Below, piece by piece: positions 1 to 8,462 of a stretch of 64,000 bases of DNA. How positions within the stretch are numbered: position 1 is the first letter of the stretch; each line of letters begins with the position of its first letter. Under the pieces are notes generated by a model that saw only the letters and a program-made list of their open reading frames with translations, did no database searches and was not told the DNA's origin. The translations under genes and the position numbers were made by a program. The DNA comes from Bacteroidia bacterium (lineage in GTDB: Bacteria; Bacteroidota; Bacteroidia; J057): contig JALEFZ010000043.1 in the NCBI GenBank assembly GCA_022760475.1, positions 1-64,000 on the forward strand, given 5' to 3'.

Positions 1-88
1 AAATTTTTTTAAAAAAATTTGATAAATTTGCATAAATTGAAATTTTGACTCTCTTTTATTGAGAATCTTCAAAAAACAGACCTGAAAA

Positions 89-580
89 ATGGCTCTAAAT
101 TTAGAAATTGATAAACTCGACCTGCAGATCCTCTCTATGTTGATGGAGGATGCCCAAAAACCCTATACGGAAATAGCCAAAGCTTTGGATGTATCGGGTG
201 GTACGGTGCATGTAAGGATGAAAAAATTGATGAAGGAAAATGTGGTGAAGGGATCTCACCTGGAAATTGACGCAAGTAAACTTGGATACGACATATGCGC
301 TTTTGTGGGGATGTTTTTGGAAAAAGGCTCTCTCTACAATAAGATCGTAAAGCAGTTGGAGGCTATTCCGGAGATTACAGAAATTCACTATACCACAGGT
401 AGGTATGGAATTTTCCTTAAGATCATCAGCAGGAATACCAGAGAATTGCGGTCTATCCTCAATGATAAGGTCCAGCCCATCGAAGGGATACAACGAACGG
501 AAACCTTTATTTCCCTTGAGGAAAGTATGAAGCGTCCCATTCAGATTCTGGAAGACCTGGACAAGATCAAAACCCGATAA
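89..580 (+). CDS. Lrp/AsnC family transcriptional regulator
   Basis: A 163-residue DNA-binding regulator of the Lrp/AsnC family, which typically senses amino acids and binds as dimers or octamers. Residues about 9-60 form the winged helix-turn-helix ([20 protein letters not shown] onward, then [12 protein letters not shown] as recognition helix), followed by an alpha/beta ligand-binding RAM domain (about 65-145) with the expected G-x-Y-D and the [15 protein letters not shown] core. Length is normal for the family. It starts at the first ATG after an AT-rich leader with no Shine-Dalgarno. It lies 35 bases upstream of trmD on the same strand and could be co-transcribed. The ligand and targets cannot be read from the sequence. 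Confidence 0.93.
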   Translation: MALNLEIDKLDLQILSMLMEDAQKPYTEIAKALDVSGGTVHVRMKKLMKENVVKGSHLEIDASKLGYDICAFVGMFLEKGSLYNKIVKQLEAIPEITEIHYTTGRYGIFLKIISRNTRELRSILNDKVQPIEGIQRTETFISLEESMKRPIQILEDLDKIKTR

Positions 581-615
581 TTCTTGATCTACCTAATCAT
601 TTTCTTGCTTCACAG

Positions 616-1296
616 ATGAGAATTGACATCATATCCTGTGTGCCTCAGCTCATGACCAGTCCCTTGTCCCACTCAATCCTGAAAAGGGCACAGGATCAAG
701 GGCAGCTAGAGGTTCATGTCCATGACCTGCGTGATTTTTCCATCAATAAACATCGTCAGGTAGATGATTATCCATATGGAGGAGGGGCAGGTATGGTCTT
801 GATGGTTGAACCATTGGCCAAATGTATCAGATCCCTCCAAACAGAGAGAAAATACGATGAAGTCATTTATCTGACTCCTGATGGTACAAGTCTGAAACAG
901 GGGATTGCGAATCAACTCTCTCTTAAAGAAAACCTCATTCTGATTGCTGGGCATTACAAAGGGATTGACCAAAGGGCTCGCGACATATTTGTGACAATGG
1001 AGCTCTCAATTGGAGATTACGTCCTCTCAGGTGGGGAACTACCTGCTCTGGTTTTGGTAGATGCTATCGGACGATTGATTCCAGGAGTGTTGGGTGATGA
1101 GACTTCAGCTTTGACAGATTCTTTTCAAGACAATTTGCTTGACGCACCCATTTACACGCGTCCAGCGGATTTTGAAGGCCATGAGGTCCCTGAAATACTT
1201 TTATCTGGTCAGCACAAAAAAATCCAGGAATGGAGAGATGAAAGATCACTTGAAAAGACTCGAGAAAGAAGACCTGACCTCATTGATGAAGATTGA
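616..1296 (+). CDS. trmD: tRNA (guanine-N1-)-methyltransferase TrmD
   Basis: Methylates N1 of G37 next to the anticodon of tRNAs reading CNN codons, using S-adenosylmethionine, and so prevents +1 frameshifting. The SPOUT trefoil-knot signatures are present: YGGGAGMVL near residue 56, HYKGIDQR near 115, and the long knot motif [20 protein letters not shown] around 130-150; the C-terminal helix region has the catalytic-region motif [13 protein letters not shown]. At 226 residues the protein is full length. In most bacteria trmD sits in rpsP-rimM-trmD-rplS; here no rpsP or rimM precedes it and rplS is separated from it by three glycan-related genes. Confidence 0.98.
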   Translation: MRIDIISCVPQLMTSPLSHSILKRAQDQGQLEVHVHDLRDFSINKHRQVDDYPYGGGAGMVLMVEPLAKCIRSLQTERKYDEVIYLTPDGTSLKQGIANQLSLKENLILIAGHYKGIDQRARDIFVTMELSIGDYVLSGGELPALVLVDAIGRLIPGVLGDETSALTDSFQDNLLDAPIYTRPADFEGHEVPEILLSGQHKKIQEWRDERSLEKTRERRPDLIDED

Positions 1297-1399
1297 TTTA
1301 ACTTCAAGCTCTACCAAAATAGGGTTGGCAGCATATCAATATTTTTTCCATCTTGCGTGAGTTTTTCTTTTACCTAATACCGGAAATTCCACGCACCCA

Positions 1400-2122
1400 A
1401 TGCTGGAGAAAGATCTTGCTCACCCATCTGTCGAAATAAGTGTTGTCATTCCAGCTTACAATGAATCTTTGAGGATTGGCAATACCCTGAAACTCGTCCA
1501 TGAGTATTTCAAGGGGAGATCTTTTGAGATCCTGGTTGTAAATGATGGTTCAAGTGATAATACCGTTCAGAAGGTAGAAAGCCATCAAATTCCTGAGCTA
1601 AGGGTTATTTCCTATGAAAAAAATCAAGGCAAAGGCTACGCTGTCCAGCAAGGGGTCTTGAATAGCAAGGGAAAATATATCTTACTTACTGATGCAGACC
1701 TTTCCACCCCTATAGAGTACTTCGCAAATCTTTATGAGCATATTGACCAGGCTGATTTGGTAATCGGTTCCAGGGGGATGAAGGAATCTCAGGTCTCCAA
1801 CCAGATCTTGAGGGTTTGGCTTGGGAAAACCGGAAACAAACTGATCCAGTTGGTCCTGCCCGGAATCAAGGACACTCAATGTGGTTTTAAACTCTTTAAG
1901 GGGGATTCAGGCAGGGAGATATTCAGTAAACAGCAAATCAAGGGGTTTGGTTTTGATTTTGAGATTTTGTTCATTGCTCAGCGTCTTGGTCTGGAGATCA
2001 AAGAAGTGCCAGTTAAGTGGACAAATGCCTTGGGGAGCAAGGTAAAACCCAGACATTATATAAGTACCCTGCTCGAGTTGGGAAGACTTGTGCTTAACAA
2101 CTGGCAAGGAAAATACAGATAG
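1400..2122 (+). CDS. Family 2 glycosyltransferase (dolichyl/polyprenyl-phosphate sugar synthase-like)
   Basis: A 240-residue GT-A fold glycosyltransferase of the DPM1-like branch of GT2, which moves a sugar from a nucleotide donor to a polyprenyl phosphate at the membrane's inner face. Visible motifs: SVVIPAYNESLRI at the N-terminus, VVNDGSSDNT, the metal-binding DADLSTP (about 98-104), IGSRG, and the D-T-Q-C-G-F-K-L-F motif followed by GFGFDFEIL, typical of this subgroup. No transmembrane helix is evident. It is followed by a methyltransferase and a GT-C-like membrane protein on the same strand, so the three probably act in one surface-glycan pathway, with this enzyme charging the lipid carrier. 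The actual sugar is unknown. Confidence 0.9.
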   Translation: MLEKDLAHPSVEISVVIPAYNESLRIGNTLKLVHEYFKGRSFEILVVNDGSSDNTVQKVESHQIPELRVISYEKNQGKGYAVQQGVLNSKGKYILLTDADLSTPIEYFANLYEHIDQADLVIGSRGMKESQVSNQILRVWLGKTGNKLIQLVLPGIKDTQCGFKLFKGDSGREIFSKQQIKGFGFDFEILFIAQRLGLEIKEVPVKWTNALGSKVKPRHYISTLLELGRLVLNNWQGKYR

Positions 2123-2160
2123 CATCTAGGCCATGTGCCTCTTCAACAAATAAAACTCAA

Positions 2161-2961
2161 ATGGATCTCAAAGAAGCCCTACTTCCAGGATCTGATGTAG
2201 TGCGACACCCCTGGGAATTGGCAAGGCTCAAGGTCGCGGATGACCTGATGAGAAAATACCTCCGCCTAGATGGTAATAAATCCCTTACCATTCTTGATAT
2301 GGGCTGTGGGGATTTGTGGTTTGTAGAACAATTGGCCAAATCCTATCCCAACCATAGCTACCTTGGTGTTGATATTGCCTTTACCGACCAGCATCTCGAA
2401 ACCCTTTCTACTCGCTTAAAGGATGAACCCATTCAACTATATAGGAGCCTGGATGATGCCTCGGAGGTTCTTAAAGATACCAAGGTTGATATTGTTCTCC
2501 TTTTAGATGTGATAGAACACATAGAAGATGAAATCTCCTTCTTGAAGTGGATGCAAACTTTCCCCCAAATTGGAAAATTCACTAACTTCCTTATTACAGT
2601 TCCTGCCTTTCAGTCGCTCTTTTGTGAGCATGATGTCTTTTTAGAGCATTACAGGAGATACACCAATCCTTCTCTACATAAGGCTTTGGATAAGGCAAAT
2701 ATGGAGGTAAAAAGAAAGGGATATTTTTTCTCTTCCCTTTTATTGCCCAGAATGCTTCAGGTGATGAAGGAAAAAGTCAGTGGGAAGGATCCCAATCTTG
2801 AAAAGGGAGTAGGTCAATGGGAAGGAAGTGATTGGCAGACCAAAATGATGACTCAGATCCTTTGGAATGACTATAAGACTGCCCAAAGCCTGAGAAAAAT
2901 TGGAATTAAAACTCCTGGCCTCTCTAACTATGCGATAGCTAATCCTTATGATCGCACCTAA
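2161..2961 (+). CDS. Class I SAM-dependent methyltransferase
   Basis: A 266-residue soluble protein with a Rossmann-type methyltransferase fold. Motif I is LDMGCGDLWF (about residues 45-54), followed by an acidic post-I position in YLGVDIAF and the motif IV-like IVLLLDVIEHIED near 112-124, as in the Methyltransf_23 type. The substrate is not apparent, but position between a GT2 and a GT-C-like gene suggests a lipid-linked or glycan intermediate. Its last 14 bases overlap the start of the next gene, which suggests translational coupling. The start is the ATG at 2161, 38 bases after the GT2 stop. Confidence 0.88.
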   Translation: MDLKEALLPGSDVVRHPWELARLKVADDLMRKYLRLDGNKSLTILDMGCGDLWFVEQLAKSYPNHSYLGVDIAFTDQHLETLSTRLKDEPIQLYRSLDDASEVLKDTKVDIVLLLDVIEHIEDEISFLKWMQTFPQIGKFTNFLITVPAFQSLFCEHDVFLEHYRRYTNPSLHKALDKANMEVKRKGYFFSSLLLPRMLQVMKEKVSGKDPNLEKGVGQWEGSDWQTKMMTQILWNDYKTAQSLRKIGIKTPGLSNYAIANPYDRT

Positions 2962-5140
2962 GTATAGTCGTCTAATAGGAACAGGACTGGCTGTTTTAAC
3001 CACTCTTTCAGTGGCAATTTATGTGCTTGGGCCATATATCATCAACCCTACTCAGGTAAAAGTACTGTTACAAGGAGACATTGGCATCCATTACCTTGGA
3101 TGGGCATTCTTCCGATATAGCGAATGGACATTCCCCTTGGGAGAAATCCCGGATTATTATTATCCCCTGGGTTCCAATATCGGCTTTACAGATAGCATTC
3201 CTTTAATGGCTCTTTTGCTGAAACCATTTCATGGGATTCTGCCCACAGATTTTCAATATATCGGTCCATGGTTTCTGATCTGTGTCGTCCTCCAAACCTG
3301 GATGGCATGGAAGTTATTGGAAGAGCTTGGAATCAAAGATGTGATTCAATTGGTAGTTGGATCAATTTTGTTGACGAGTACGCCGGTCTGGTTCTTCCGA
3401 TTGGCTCATCCGGCACTTTGTGCACATTTTTTAATTCTTGGTAGCCTCTGGATGTACATTCGGTCCAAGTCTGATTGGTTCAAAGCATTGAAAGGGCAAT
3501 ATATCTTATTGTTTGTAGTGGCTTTTGTCCACCCATATCTGGCCGTAATGATTTTGGGATTGGCCAGTGCAGTTGTGTTAAGGATTACATTCATAGAAAA
3601 GAAAATAAAATGGTGGGGAGGATTGTTGAACCTAGTGGCTATGGGGGCATTGCTGGTTTTCGGTTGGTGGATCACGGGTTATTTCAGTATTTCTGAAGCA
3701 GGAAGGGCAGCAGAGGGGCTAACGGATTTTTCTACCAACCTGAATGCTTTCTTCAATCCGATGGAGGACACCTCCAGAATTTTACCCAGCCTTCCCCATA
3801 ATCCATTACAATATGAAGGTTATGCTTACCTGGGAATGGGGGGCTTGATCCTTGTGGTGGCATGGCTTGTCTGGGGAGGGATCCAAGTTTTCACATCAAG
3901 GAAAAAAGCAATCAAAAATGCTCAAGTTGAAAGAGAACCAAACTCAGGAATGTGGATTTTATGGTTGGTCGTTTTCTTTATGTGGGTTTGGGCATTAAGT
4001 ATTAAGGTTTATTGGGGTACAGATAGGGTCTTGCGTTATGACCTTGCCGATGCGATTATTCCAACTCTCTCTGCCTTCAGGACTACAGGAAGATTCGTTT
4101 GGCCTATATATTATCTTCTCTTGACCCTTTCATTTGCCTTTATTGGAAAAAAACTGCTTCGACCCAGGCCCCTTAACCTCATACTGGTTGTATTGCTTCT
4201 GACTCAACTATATGACCAGGGTGCACTTTGGAAAAACAGGGAATGGTATAAATGGACGAATCCTGAATCTTTCATGGAAATCAGTGAGGATAAATGGGGC
4301 CCATTGGTAGAAGCCTCTGACAAAGTGTTATTATGGCCTCCCTTCGAAATGAAGCACATCAGAAATCGGGATGATTATGCTGAGATCGGATACCTGGCAG
4401 CCAATTATCAAAAACCTGCCAGCATTGGATTTGTAGCCCGGTCAGAGAAGGATGCCGAAAGTAATTATCGAAACACATTTGAAAAAGACATGGAGGAAGG
4501 CAGGGTAGATCCAGGGGCTTTGTACCTGTTTTTGCCTCAATCCACCAGGTATTATGACAAGAGTTTTGAAAAAATGAGTCTGCTGGAGATTGATGGATAC
4601 ATAGTAGGGATCTCTAATCAGGCCAATGATTCCTTGCGATCCAGATGGGAAAAATCGAAGGTATCCTGGAACTTAAAACAGCCTTTGGCAGAAGATTTGA
4701 GTTCTTATCTAAAGAAGTATGAGGACAAGACCATATTGATGGCTAGCCTGGACGAAGCCTCCCGAAACCTTAATGAATCTACAATCAGTTATCTTGAAGA
4801 TCGAGGTTCACAAATCAGAAATCTGGTATTTAGGGGAAGCTATATAGGAGTCTTGAATAGTGGGAAGTTGATTTATGAAGATATGGCAGAGAATGCCATC
4901 ATTAATTGGGAGGTAGAAAGTGGGGCGATTTTGGAGGGAATAACCTTTCCAAAAAAGCTCCGTATAGTAGCGTCGGGCATTCTTGCAGGCTATGAGATGT
5001 CCATAGCTGTGGATGATGAAGAACAGGTAGAAAAGAAAAGAGGGCTTAGTGTAGTGGTTTTGGATGAAGAAGGGACGCTTATTGATAAGGCACAATTTGA
5101 TACTTATCAAAGCTCTTACAGGTGGCTGGATAGCCCATAA
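2948..5140 (+). CDS. DUF6311-like multispanning membrane protein (GT-C type)
   Basis: A 730-residue integral membrane protein. The N-terminal 440 residues contain about ten hydrophobic segments; the first periplasmic loop holds the signature GDIGIHYLGWAFFR...YYYPLGSNIGFTDSIPL, which I recognise as the DUF6311 type, related to GT-C glycosyltransferases that use polyprenyl-phosphate sugars. The remaining 290 residues are a hydrophilic, presumably periplasmic, domain. It overlaps the methyltransferase gene by 14 bases. Together with the upstream GT2, a simple reading is that the GT2 makes a lipid-linked sugar and this protein transfers it to an envelope acceptor; that is inference. No terminator is visible after it. 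Confidence 0.82.
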   Translation: MIAPKYSRLIGTGLAVLTTLSVAIYVLGPYIINPTQVKVLLQGDIGIHYLGWAFFRYSEWTFPLGEIPDYYYPLGSNIGFTDSIPLMALLLKPFHGILPTDFQYIGPWFLICVVLQTWMAWKLLEELGIKDVIQLVVGSILLTSTPVWFFRLAHPALCAHFLILGSLWMYIRSKSDWFKALKGQYILLFVVAFVHPYLAVMILGLASAVVLRITFIEKKIKWWGGLLNLVAMGALLVFGWWITGYFSISEAGRAAEGLTDFSTNLNAFFNPMEDTSRILPSLPHNPLQYEGYAYLGMGGLILVVAWLVWGGIQVFTSRKKAIKNAQVEREPNSGMWILWLVVFFMWVWALSIKVYWGTDRVLRYDLADAIIPTLSAFRTTGRFVWPIYYLLLTLSFAFIGKKLLRPRPLNLILVVLLLTQLYDQGALWKNREWYKWTNPESFMEISEDKWGPLVEASDKVLLWPPFEMKHIRNRDDYAEIGYLAANYQKPASIGFVARSEKDAESNYRNTFEKDMEEGRVDPGALYLFLPQSTRYYDKSFEKMSLLEIDGYIVGISNQANDSLRSRWEKSKVSWNLKQPLAEDLSSYLKKYEDKTILMASLDEASRNLNESTISYLEDRGSQIRNLVFRGSYIGVLNSGKLIYEDMAENAIINWEVESGAILEGITFPKKLRIVASGILAGYEMSIAVDDEEQVEKKRGLSVVVLDEEGTLIDKAQFDTYQSSYRWLDSP

Positions 5141-5202
5141 TGGGTTTGAATAAAGCATTTTGAATAGTCTCCTTTTTTTTAAGAAAAAATCATTTGTATT
5201 CT

Positions 5203-5233
5203 TTTGGATTAGCAACATAAACTACTATCTTTG
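5203..5233 (+). promoter_or_regulatory. Bacteroidota-type promoter for rplS
   Basis: TTTG at 5203-5206, a 19-base spacer, then TATCTTTG at 5226-5233. This is an exact match to the TTTG-N19-TAnnTTTG pattern of the principal sigma factor of Bacteroidota. Transcription would begin near 5240, giving rplS a leader of about 20 bases. Confidence 0.85.
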
Positions 5234-5259
5234 CAGTCCGTCAAACAAAGCGATACAAA

Positions 5260-5604
5260 ATGGAAGATCTTATTAAACTCGTACAAGCGGAATATTTGCG
5301 CGATGAGATGCCTGAGTTCAAGGCAGGAGATACTGTGAATGTATATGTACGTATCGCAGAGGGAGGTAAGGAGCGTGTTCAGCAGTTTAAGGGTGTCTGC
5401 CTTCAGCGCAGAGGAGCCGGAGCGACTGAGACCTTCACTGTGAGAAAGATTTCCGGCGGTGTTGGAGTGGAAAGAATATTTCCTGTACACTCTCCAATCG
5501 TTGAGAAAGTTGATGTAATCAGAAGGGGAAAAGTAAGAAGAGCGAGGTTGTTTTACCTACGCGATAAGATTGGTAAGGCGGCCAAGATTAAAGAGTTGAA
5601 ATAG
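5260..5604 (+). CDS. rplS: 50S ribosomal protein L19
   Basis: A component of the large ribosomal subunit at the 30S-50S interface. The 114-residue product shows the family pattern: [51 protein letters not shown] and the C-terminal [25 protein letters not shown]. Length is normal. It has its own strong promoter (5203-5233), so it is transcribed independently of trmD, unlike in the classical rpsP-rimM-trmD-rplS operon. Confidence 0.98.
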   Translation: MEDLIKLVQAEYLRDEMPEFKAGDTVNVYVRIAEGGKERVQQFKGVCLQRRGAGATETFTVRKISGGVGVERIFPVHSPIVEKVDVIRRGKVRRARLFYLRDKIGKAAKIKELK

Positions 5605-5627
5605 TTTTTTTTATTAAGGGAAAAGTA

Positions 5628-5659
5628 TTTGGATGCAATAAGTTACTTTTCTACTTTTG
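5628..5659 (+). promoter_or_regulatory. Bacteroidota-type promoter for the tRNA-tuf cluster
   Basis: TTTG at 5628-5631, a 20-base spacer and TACTTTTG at 5652-5659, matching TTTG-N19/20-TAnnTTTG. Transcription would begin near 5666, 30 bases before the first tRNA. No comparable promoter is clear between the following tRNAs, so this one probably drives all four tRNAs and perhaps tuf. Confidence 0.85.
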
Positions 5660-5695
5660 CAGAACTTTTTCCAAAATAGATTTGACATATTAGTT

Positions 5696-5769
5696 GCCTG
5701 TGTAGCTCAGTTGGCCAGAGCACGTGATTTGTAATCTCGGGGTCGGGGGTTCGAATCCCTCCACAGGCT
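5696..5769 (+). tRNA. tRNA-Thr (anticodon TGT)
   Basis: Full cloverleaf: acceptor GCCTGTG (5696-5702) pairs with CACAGGC (5762-5768), D stem GCTC/GAGC, anticodon loop TTTGTAA with TGT at 5730-5732, and T loop GGTTCGAATCC. It reads ACA codons. CCA is not encoded. First tRNA of a four-tRNA cluster before tuf, corresponding in order and anticodon to thrU of E. coli. Confidence 0.97.
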
Positions 5770-5793
5770 CACCTATTTTTAGGTGAAAAAAAC

Positions 5794-5875
5794 GGGGAGA
5801 TACCGAAGCGGTCAAACGGGGCAGACTGTAAATCTGTTGGCTCAGCCTTCGTAGGTTCGAATCCTGCTCTCCCCA
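5794..5875 (+). tRNA. tRNA-Tyr (anticodon GTA)
   Basis: Class II tRNA of 82 bases with a long variable arm. Acceptor GGGGAGA (5794-5800) pairs with TCTCCCC (5868-5874); anticodon GTA lies at 5828-5830; the variable arm follows TCTG and precedes the T arm with GGTTCGAATCC. CCA is not encoded. Second in the cluster, as tyrU is in E. coli. Confidence 0.97.
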
Positions 5876-5922
5876 CAAAGAAGTTCTTTAAAAACTACCG
5901 TTGTACTTGTTACAACAACAAT

Positions 5923-5995
5923 GCGGGAGTAGCTCAGCTGGTAGAGCATTAGCCTTCCAAGCTAAGGGTCGCGGGTTCGAATCTCGTCTCCCGCT
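5923..5995 (+). tRNA. tRNA-Gly (anticodon TCC)
   Basis: Acceptor GCGGGAG (5923-5929) pairs with CTCCCGC (5988-5994). The anticodon stem TTAGC/GCTAA encloses loop CTTCCAA with TCC at 5956-5958, and the T arm contains GGGTTCGAATC. It reads GGA/GGG codons. Third in the cluster, as glyT is in E. coli. Confidence 0.97.
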
Positions 5996-5998
5996 CAA

Positions 5999-6036
5999 AG
6001 TGAAGAGAAGAGGTGTAAGCCTCTTCTCCTTTCACT
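5999..6036 (+). other. Strong stem-loop between tRNA-Gly and tRNA-Thr
   Basis: AGTGAA (5999-6004) and GAGAAGAGG (6005-6013) pair with CCTCTTCTC (6020-6028) and TTCACT (6031-6036), leaving a two-base bulge (6029-6030) and a six-base loop. No U-tract follows, so it is unlikely to be an intrinsic terminator; a processing signal for the polycistronic tRNA transcript is a reasonable guess. Confidence 0.7.
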
Positions 6037-6048
6037 GTTTAAAAACTT

Positions 6049-6121
<73 letters not shown>

Positions 6122-6180
6122 CTTAATTTTATTTATCTACTTTGTTTGTGCTTGGTTAACAAGTCTAACATTATTTAACG

Positions 6181-7374
6181 ATGGCAAAAGAAACATTTGT
6201 ACGTAACAAACCGCACGTCAACATCGGTACCATTGGCCACGTAGACCACGGAAAAACCACGTTGACCGCTGCGATTACAGTAGTACTAGGAAAAGCTGGT
6301 AATGCTGAGGTAAAAAGCTTTGATCAGATCGACAACGCTCCTGAAGAAAAAGAGCGTGGTATCACGATCAATACCTCACACGTAGAGTACGAAACCGCAA
6401 ATCGTCACTACGCACACGTTGACTGTCCTGGACACGCCGACTATGTTAAAAACATGATTACCGGTGCAGCTCAGATGGATGGAGCTATTCTTGTAGTAGC
6501 TGCAACTGACGGACCTATGCCTCAGACTCGTGAGCACATCCTGCTTGCCCGTCAGGTAGGTGTACCTGCCATCGTAGTATTCATGAACAAAGTTGACCTT
6601 GTGGATGATGAGGAGCTATTGGAACTTGTAGACATGGAGATTCGTGAGCTTTTGGATACATATGAATTCCCTGGTGATGACACACCTATTATTCAGGGTT
6701 CTGCTCTGGGTGGTCTTGACGGTCAGCCTCAGTGGGAAGAAAAAATCCTAGAGTTGATGGCAAACGTTGATGAGTGGGTTCCAGAGCCAACTCGTGAGAC
6801 TGATAAGGACTTCTTGATGCCTGTAGAGGACGTATTCACCATTACTGGTCGTGGTACAGTAGCAACTGGACGTATCGAGCGTGGTGTAATCAACACGGGT
6901 GATCCTGTAGACATTATCGGTCTTCAGAAAGAAGGTGAGAAGTTGTCTTCTACCATCACAGGGGTGGAAATGTTCCGTAAGATTCTTGACCGTGGTGAAG
7001 CAGGTGATAACGTAGGACTTCTTCTACGTGGTATTGAAAAGAAAGACATTAAGCGTGGAATGGTAATTGCCAAGCCTGGTACAGTTACTACCCACCAGAA
7101 ATTCAAAGCTGAGATCTACGTACTTTCTAAAGAAGAGGGTGGTCGTCATACCCCATTCTTCTCTAAGTACCGTCCTCAGTTCTACTTCCGTACTACTGAC
7201 GTAACTGGTACTATCTCTCTTCCTGATGGAGTAGACATGGTAATGCCTGGTGATAACGTAACTATTTCTGTAGAATTGATCTACGAAGTAGCAATGGAAA
7301 AAGGTCTTCGCTTTGCGATTCGTGAAGGTGGACGTACCATTGGTGCAGGTCAGGTAACTGAAGTAATTGCGTAA
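6181..7374 (+). CDS. tuf: Elongation factor Tu
   Basis: GTPase that delivers aminoacyl-tRNA to the ribosomal A site. The 397-residue product has the G1 loop GHVDHGKT, switch [18 protein letters not shown] for guanine specificity and SALGG, followed by the two beta-barrel domains ([13 protein letters not shown]; the C-terminal [16 protein letters not shown]). Codon use is noticeably biased, for example toward CGT and GGT, as expected for a very highly expressed gene. It follows four tRNA genes and ends at a strong terminator, so tRNAs and tuf probably share one transcript. Only one copy is seen in this window. Confidence 0.99.
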   Translation: MAKETFVRNKPHVNIGTIGHVDHGKTTLTAAITVVLGKAGNAEVKSFDQIDNAPEEKERGITINTSHVEYETANRHYAHVDCPGHADYVKNMITGAAQMDGAILVVAATDGPMPQTREHILLARQVGVPAIVVFMNKVDLVDDEELLELVDMEIRELLDTYEFPGDDTPIIQGSALGGLDGQPQWEEKILELMANVDEWVPEPTRETDKDFLMPVEDVFTITGRGTVATGRIERGVINTGDPVDIIGLQKEGEKLSSTITGVEMFRKILDRGEAGDNVGLLLRGIEKKDIKRGMVIAKPGTVTTHQKFKAEIYVLSKEEGGRHTPFFSKYRPQFYFRTTDVTGTISLPDGVDMVMPGDNVTISVELIYEVAMEKGLRFAIREGGRTIGAGQVTEVIA

Positions 7375-7387
7375 ATATAACTTGATA

Positions 7388-7428
7388 CCAAATAGGGCCT
7401 TGAAATGGCCCTATTTGGCTATTTTTTG
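7388..7428 (+). terminator. Intrinsic terminator of tuf
   Basis: A perfect 12-bp stem, CCAAATAGGGCC (7388-7399) with GGCCCTATTTGG (7407-7418), a seven-base loop, then a run of T at 7422-7427. A second small hairpin, TCCCAGT/ACTGGGA (7432-7448), follows directly and precedes tRNA-Trp. Confidence 0.9.
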
Positions 7429-7463
7429 AAATCCCAGTTCGACTGGGAATTCCTATATCATAA

Positions 7464-7536
7464 ACGGGCGTAGCTCAATTGGTAGAGCGACGGTCTCCAA
7501 AACCGTAGGCTGTGGGTTCGATTCCTACCGCCCGTG
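7464..7536 (+). tRNA. tRNA-Trp (anticodon CCA)
   Basis: Acceptor ACGGGCG (7464-7470) pairs with CGCCCGT (7529-7535), discriminator G. Anticodon stem ACGGT/ACCGT with loop CTCCAAA places CCA at 7497-7499. It lies only 14 bases before secE; the tRNA-Trp-secE-nusG linkage is widespread in bacteria. Confidence 0.97.
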
Positions 7537-7550
7537 CTAATCTCAGAAAA

Positions 7551-7748
7551 ATGGAGAAGCTAAGAGAGGGTTTTCGTGAATATACCGATGAACTTTTGAA
7601 CAAAGTTCAGTGGCCCACCCTAGAAGAATTGCAAAGCAGCACCGTAACTGTACTAATCGCTTCGTTGGTTATTGCTTTGGTCATTTTTGGGATGGATTTC
7701 GCCTTTAGAAATCTGATGAATACTGCCTATTCATTGATCAATTTGTAA
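7551..7748 (+). CDS. secE: Preprotein translocase subunit SecE
   Basis: Small essential subunit of the SecYEG channel. The start is taken as the ATG at 7551 (MEKLREGFREYTDELL), because a longer reading frame would begin inside tRNA-Trp. The 65-residue product has an amphipathic helix, the conserved KVQWPTLEEL motif at the membrane surface and a single transmembrane helix (about residues 31-50), the short form usual in this phylum. It lies between tRNA-Trp and nusG, its usual neighbours. Confidence 0.96.
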   Translation: MEKLREGFREYTDELLNKVQWPTLEELQSSTVTVLIASLVIALVIFGMDFAFRNLMNTAYSLINL

Positions 7749-7766
7749 GAAGCTAAGTGGAGATAG

Positions 7767-8309
7767 ATGGCTAAGTCTTGGTACGTAGTTCGGGCTATTA
7801 GTGGTCAGGAAAAAAAAGTAAAAGATTATTTGGAAAGCGAGATCGTTCGTCTAAAAATGGAGGAACTCGTTAACCAAATCCTTATACCCGTTGAAAAGGT
7901 ATTCGAAATGCGCAATGGTAAAAAGAAATTGCGTGAGAGGTCATACCTTCCTGGCTATATCTTGATGGAATGTGAGGTTACACCCGAACTGATTGTTAGT
8001 GTCAAGAATGTTCCTGGAGTGATTGGCTTCCTAGGAGCCAAGAAAGGTGGAGATCCTGTGCCCTTGAGGGTTTCAGAAGTGAACAGAATCCTTGGTAAGG
8101 TGGATGAAATGAATGAGCAGGGCGAGGTTCCTGAGAATCCATTCATCAAAGGAGAGCCTGTAAAAGTAATGGCTGGACCATTCAATGGCTTTAGTGGAGT
8201 TGTGGATGAAGTTTATGAGGATCGAAAGAAGGTGAAGGTTATTGTAAAAATCTTTGGCCGAAACACACCTATCGAACTGAACTATTTCCAGGTTGAAAAG
8301 GAATTTTAA
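7767..8309 (+). CDS. nusG: Transcription termination/antitermination protein NusG
   Basis: Binds RNA polymerase and either Rho or ribosomal protein S10, coupling transcription to translation. The 180-residue product opens with the NGN domain (SWYVVRAISGQEKKVKDYL; RSYLPGYILMECE; VPGVIGFLG) and ends in a KOW domain (GEPVKVMAGPFNGFSGVVDEV). It lies 18 bases after secE and is followed by a terminator-like hairpin, then the rplKAJL-rpoBC block. Confidence 0.98.
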   Translation: MAKSWYVVRAISGQEKKVKDYLESEIVRLKMEELVNQILIPVEKVFEMRNGKKKLRERSYLPGYILMECEVTPELIVSVKNVPGVIGFLGAKKGGDPVPLRVSEVNRILGKVDEMNEQGEVPENPFIKGEPVKVMAGPFNGFSGVVDEVYEDRKKVKVIVKIFGRNTPIELNYFQVEKEF

Positions 8310-8314
8310 TTTTT

Positions 8315-8340
8315 GCCCCTCTCAGGGAGGGGCTTTTGTT
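8315..8340 (+). terminator. Hairpin with short T-tract after nusG
   Basis: GCCCCTC (8315-8321) pairs with GAGGGGC (8327-8333), followed by TTTT. It is GC-rich but the T-tract is short, so it may terminate only part of the transcription passing from secE-nusG into rplK. Confidence 0.7.
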
Positions 8341-8376
8341 ATACAGTAGGATTTAAAGGTCTTGAGTCTGACCATG

Positions 8377-8408
8377 CTGTTATCCGCCGCCTCAATTTTG
8401 GATAACAG
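8377..8408 (+). promoter_or_regulatory. Structured leader of the rplK-rplA genes
   Basis: CTGTTATCC (8377-8385) pairs perfectly with GGATAACAG (8400-8408) in the 120-base untranslated stretch before rplK. The flanks AGG..GTCT (from about 8357) and AGAC..CCT (to about 8432) could close a longer stem around it. In E. coli, protein L1 represses its own operon by binding the rplK leader; this structure is in the right place for the same purpose, but I cannot show that it mimics the L1 site on 23S rRNA. Confidence 0.45.
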
Positions 8409-8462
8409 ATGCTTCCCAGAAAGACGAGAGCCTATTTAATCATAAGCTGAAGTAGACAACAA

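Noticed and set aside
2940..2961. Frameshift joining the methyltransferase and DUF6311 genes
   Set aside because: Both products are complete by themselves; the 14-base overlap is an ordinary coupled arrangement.
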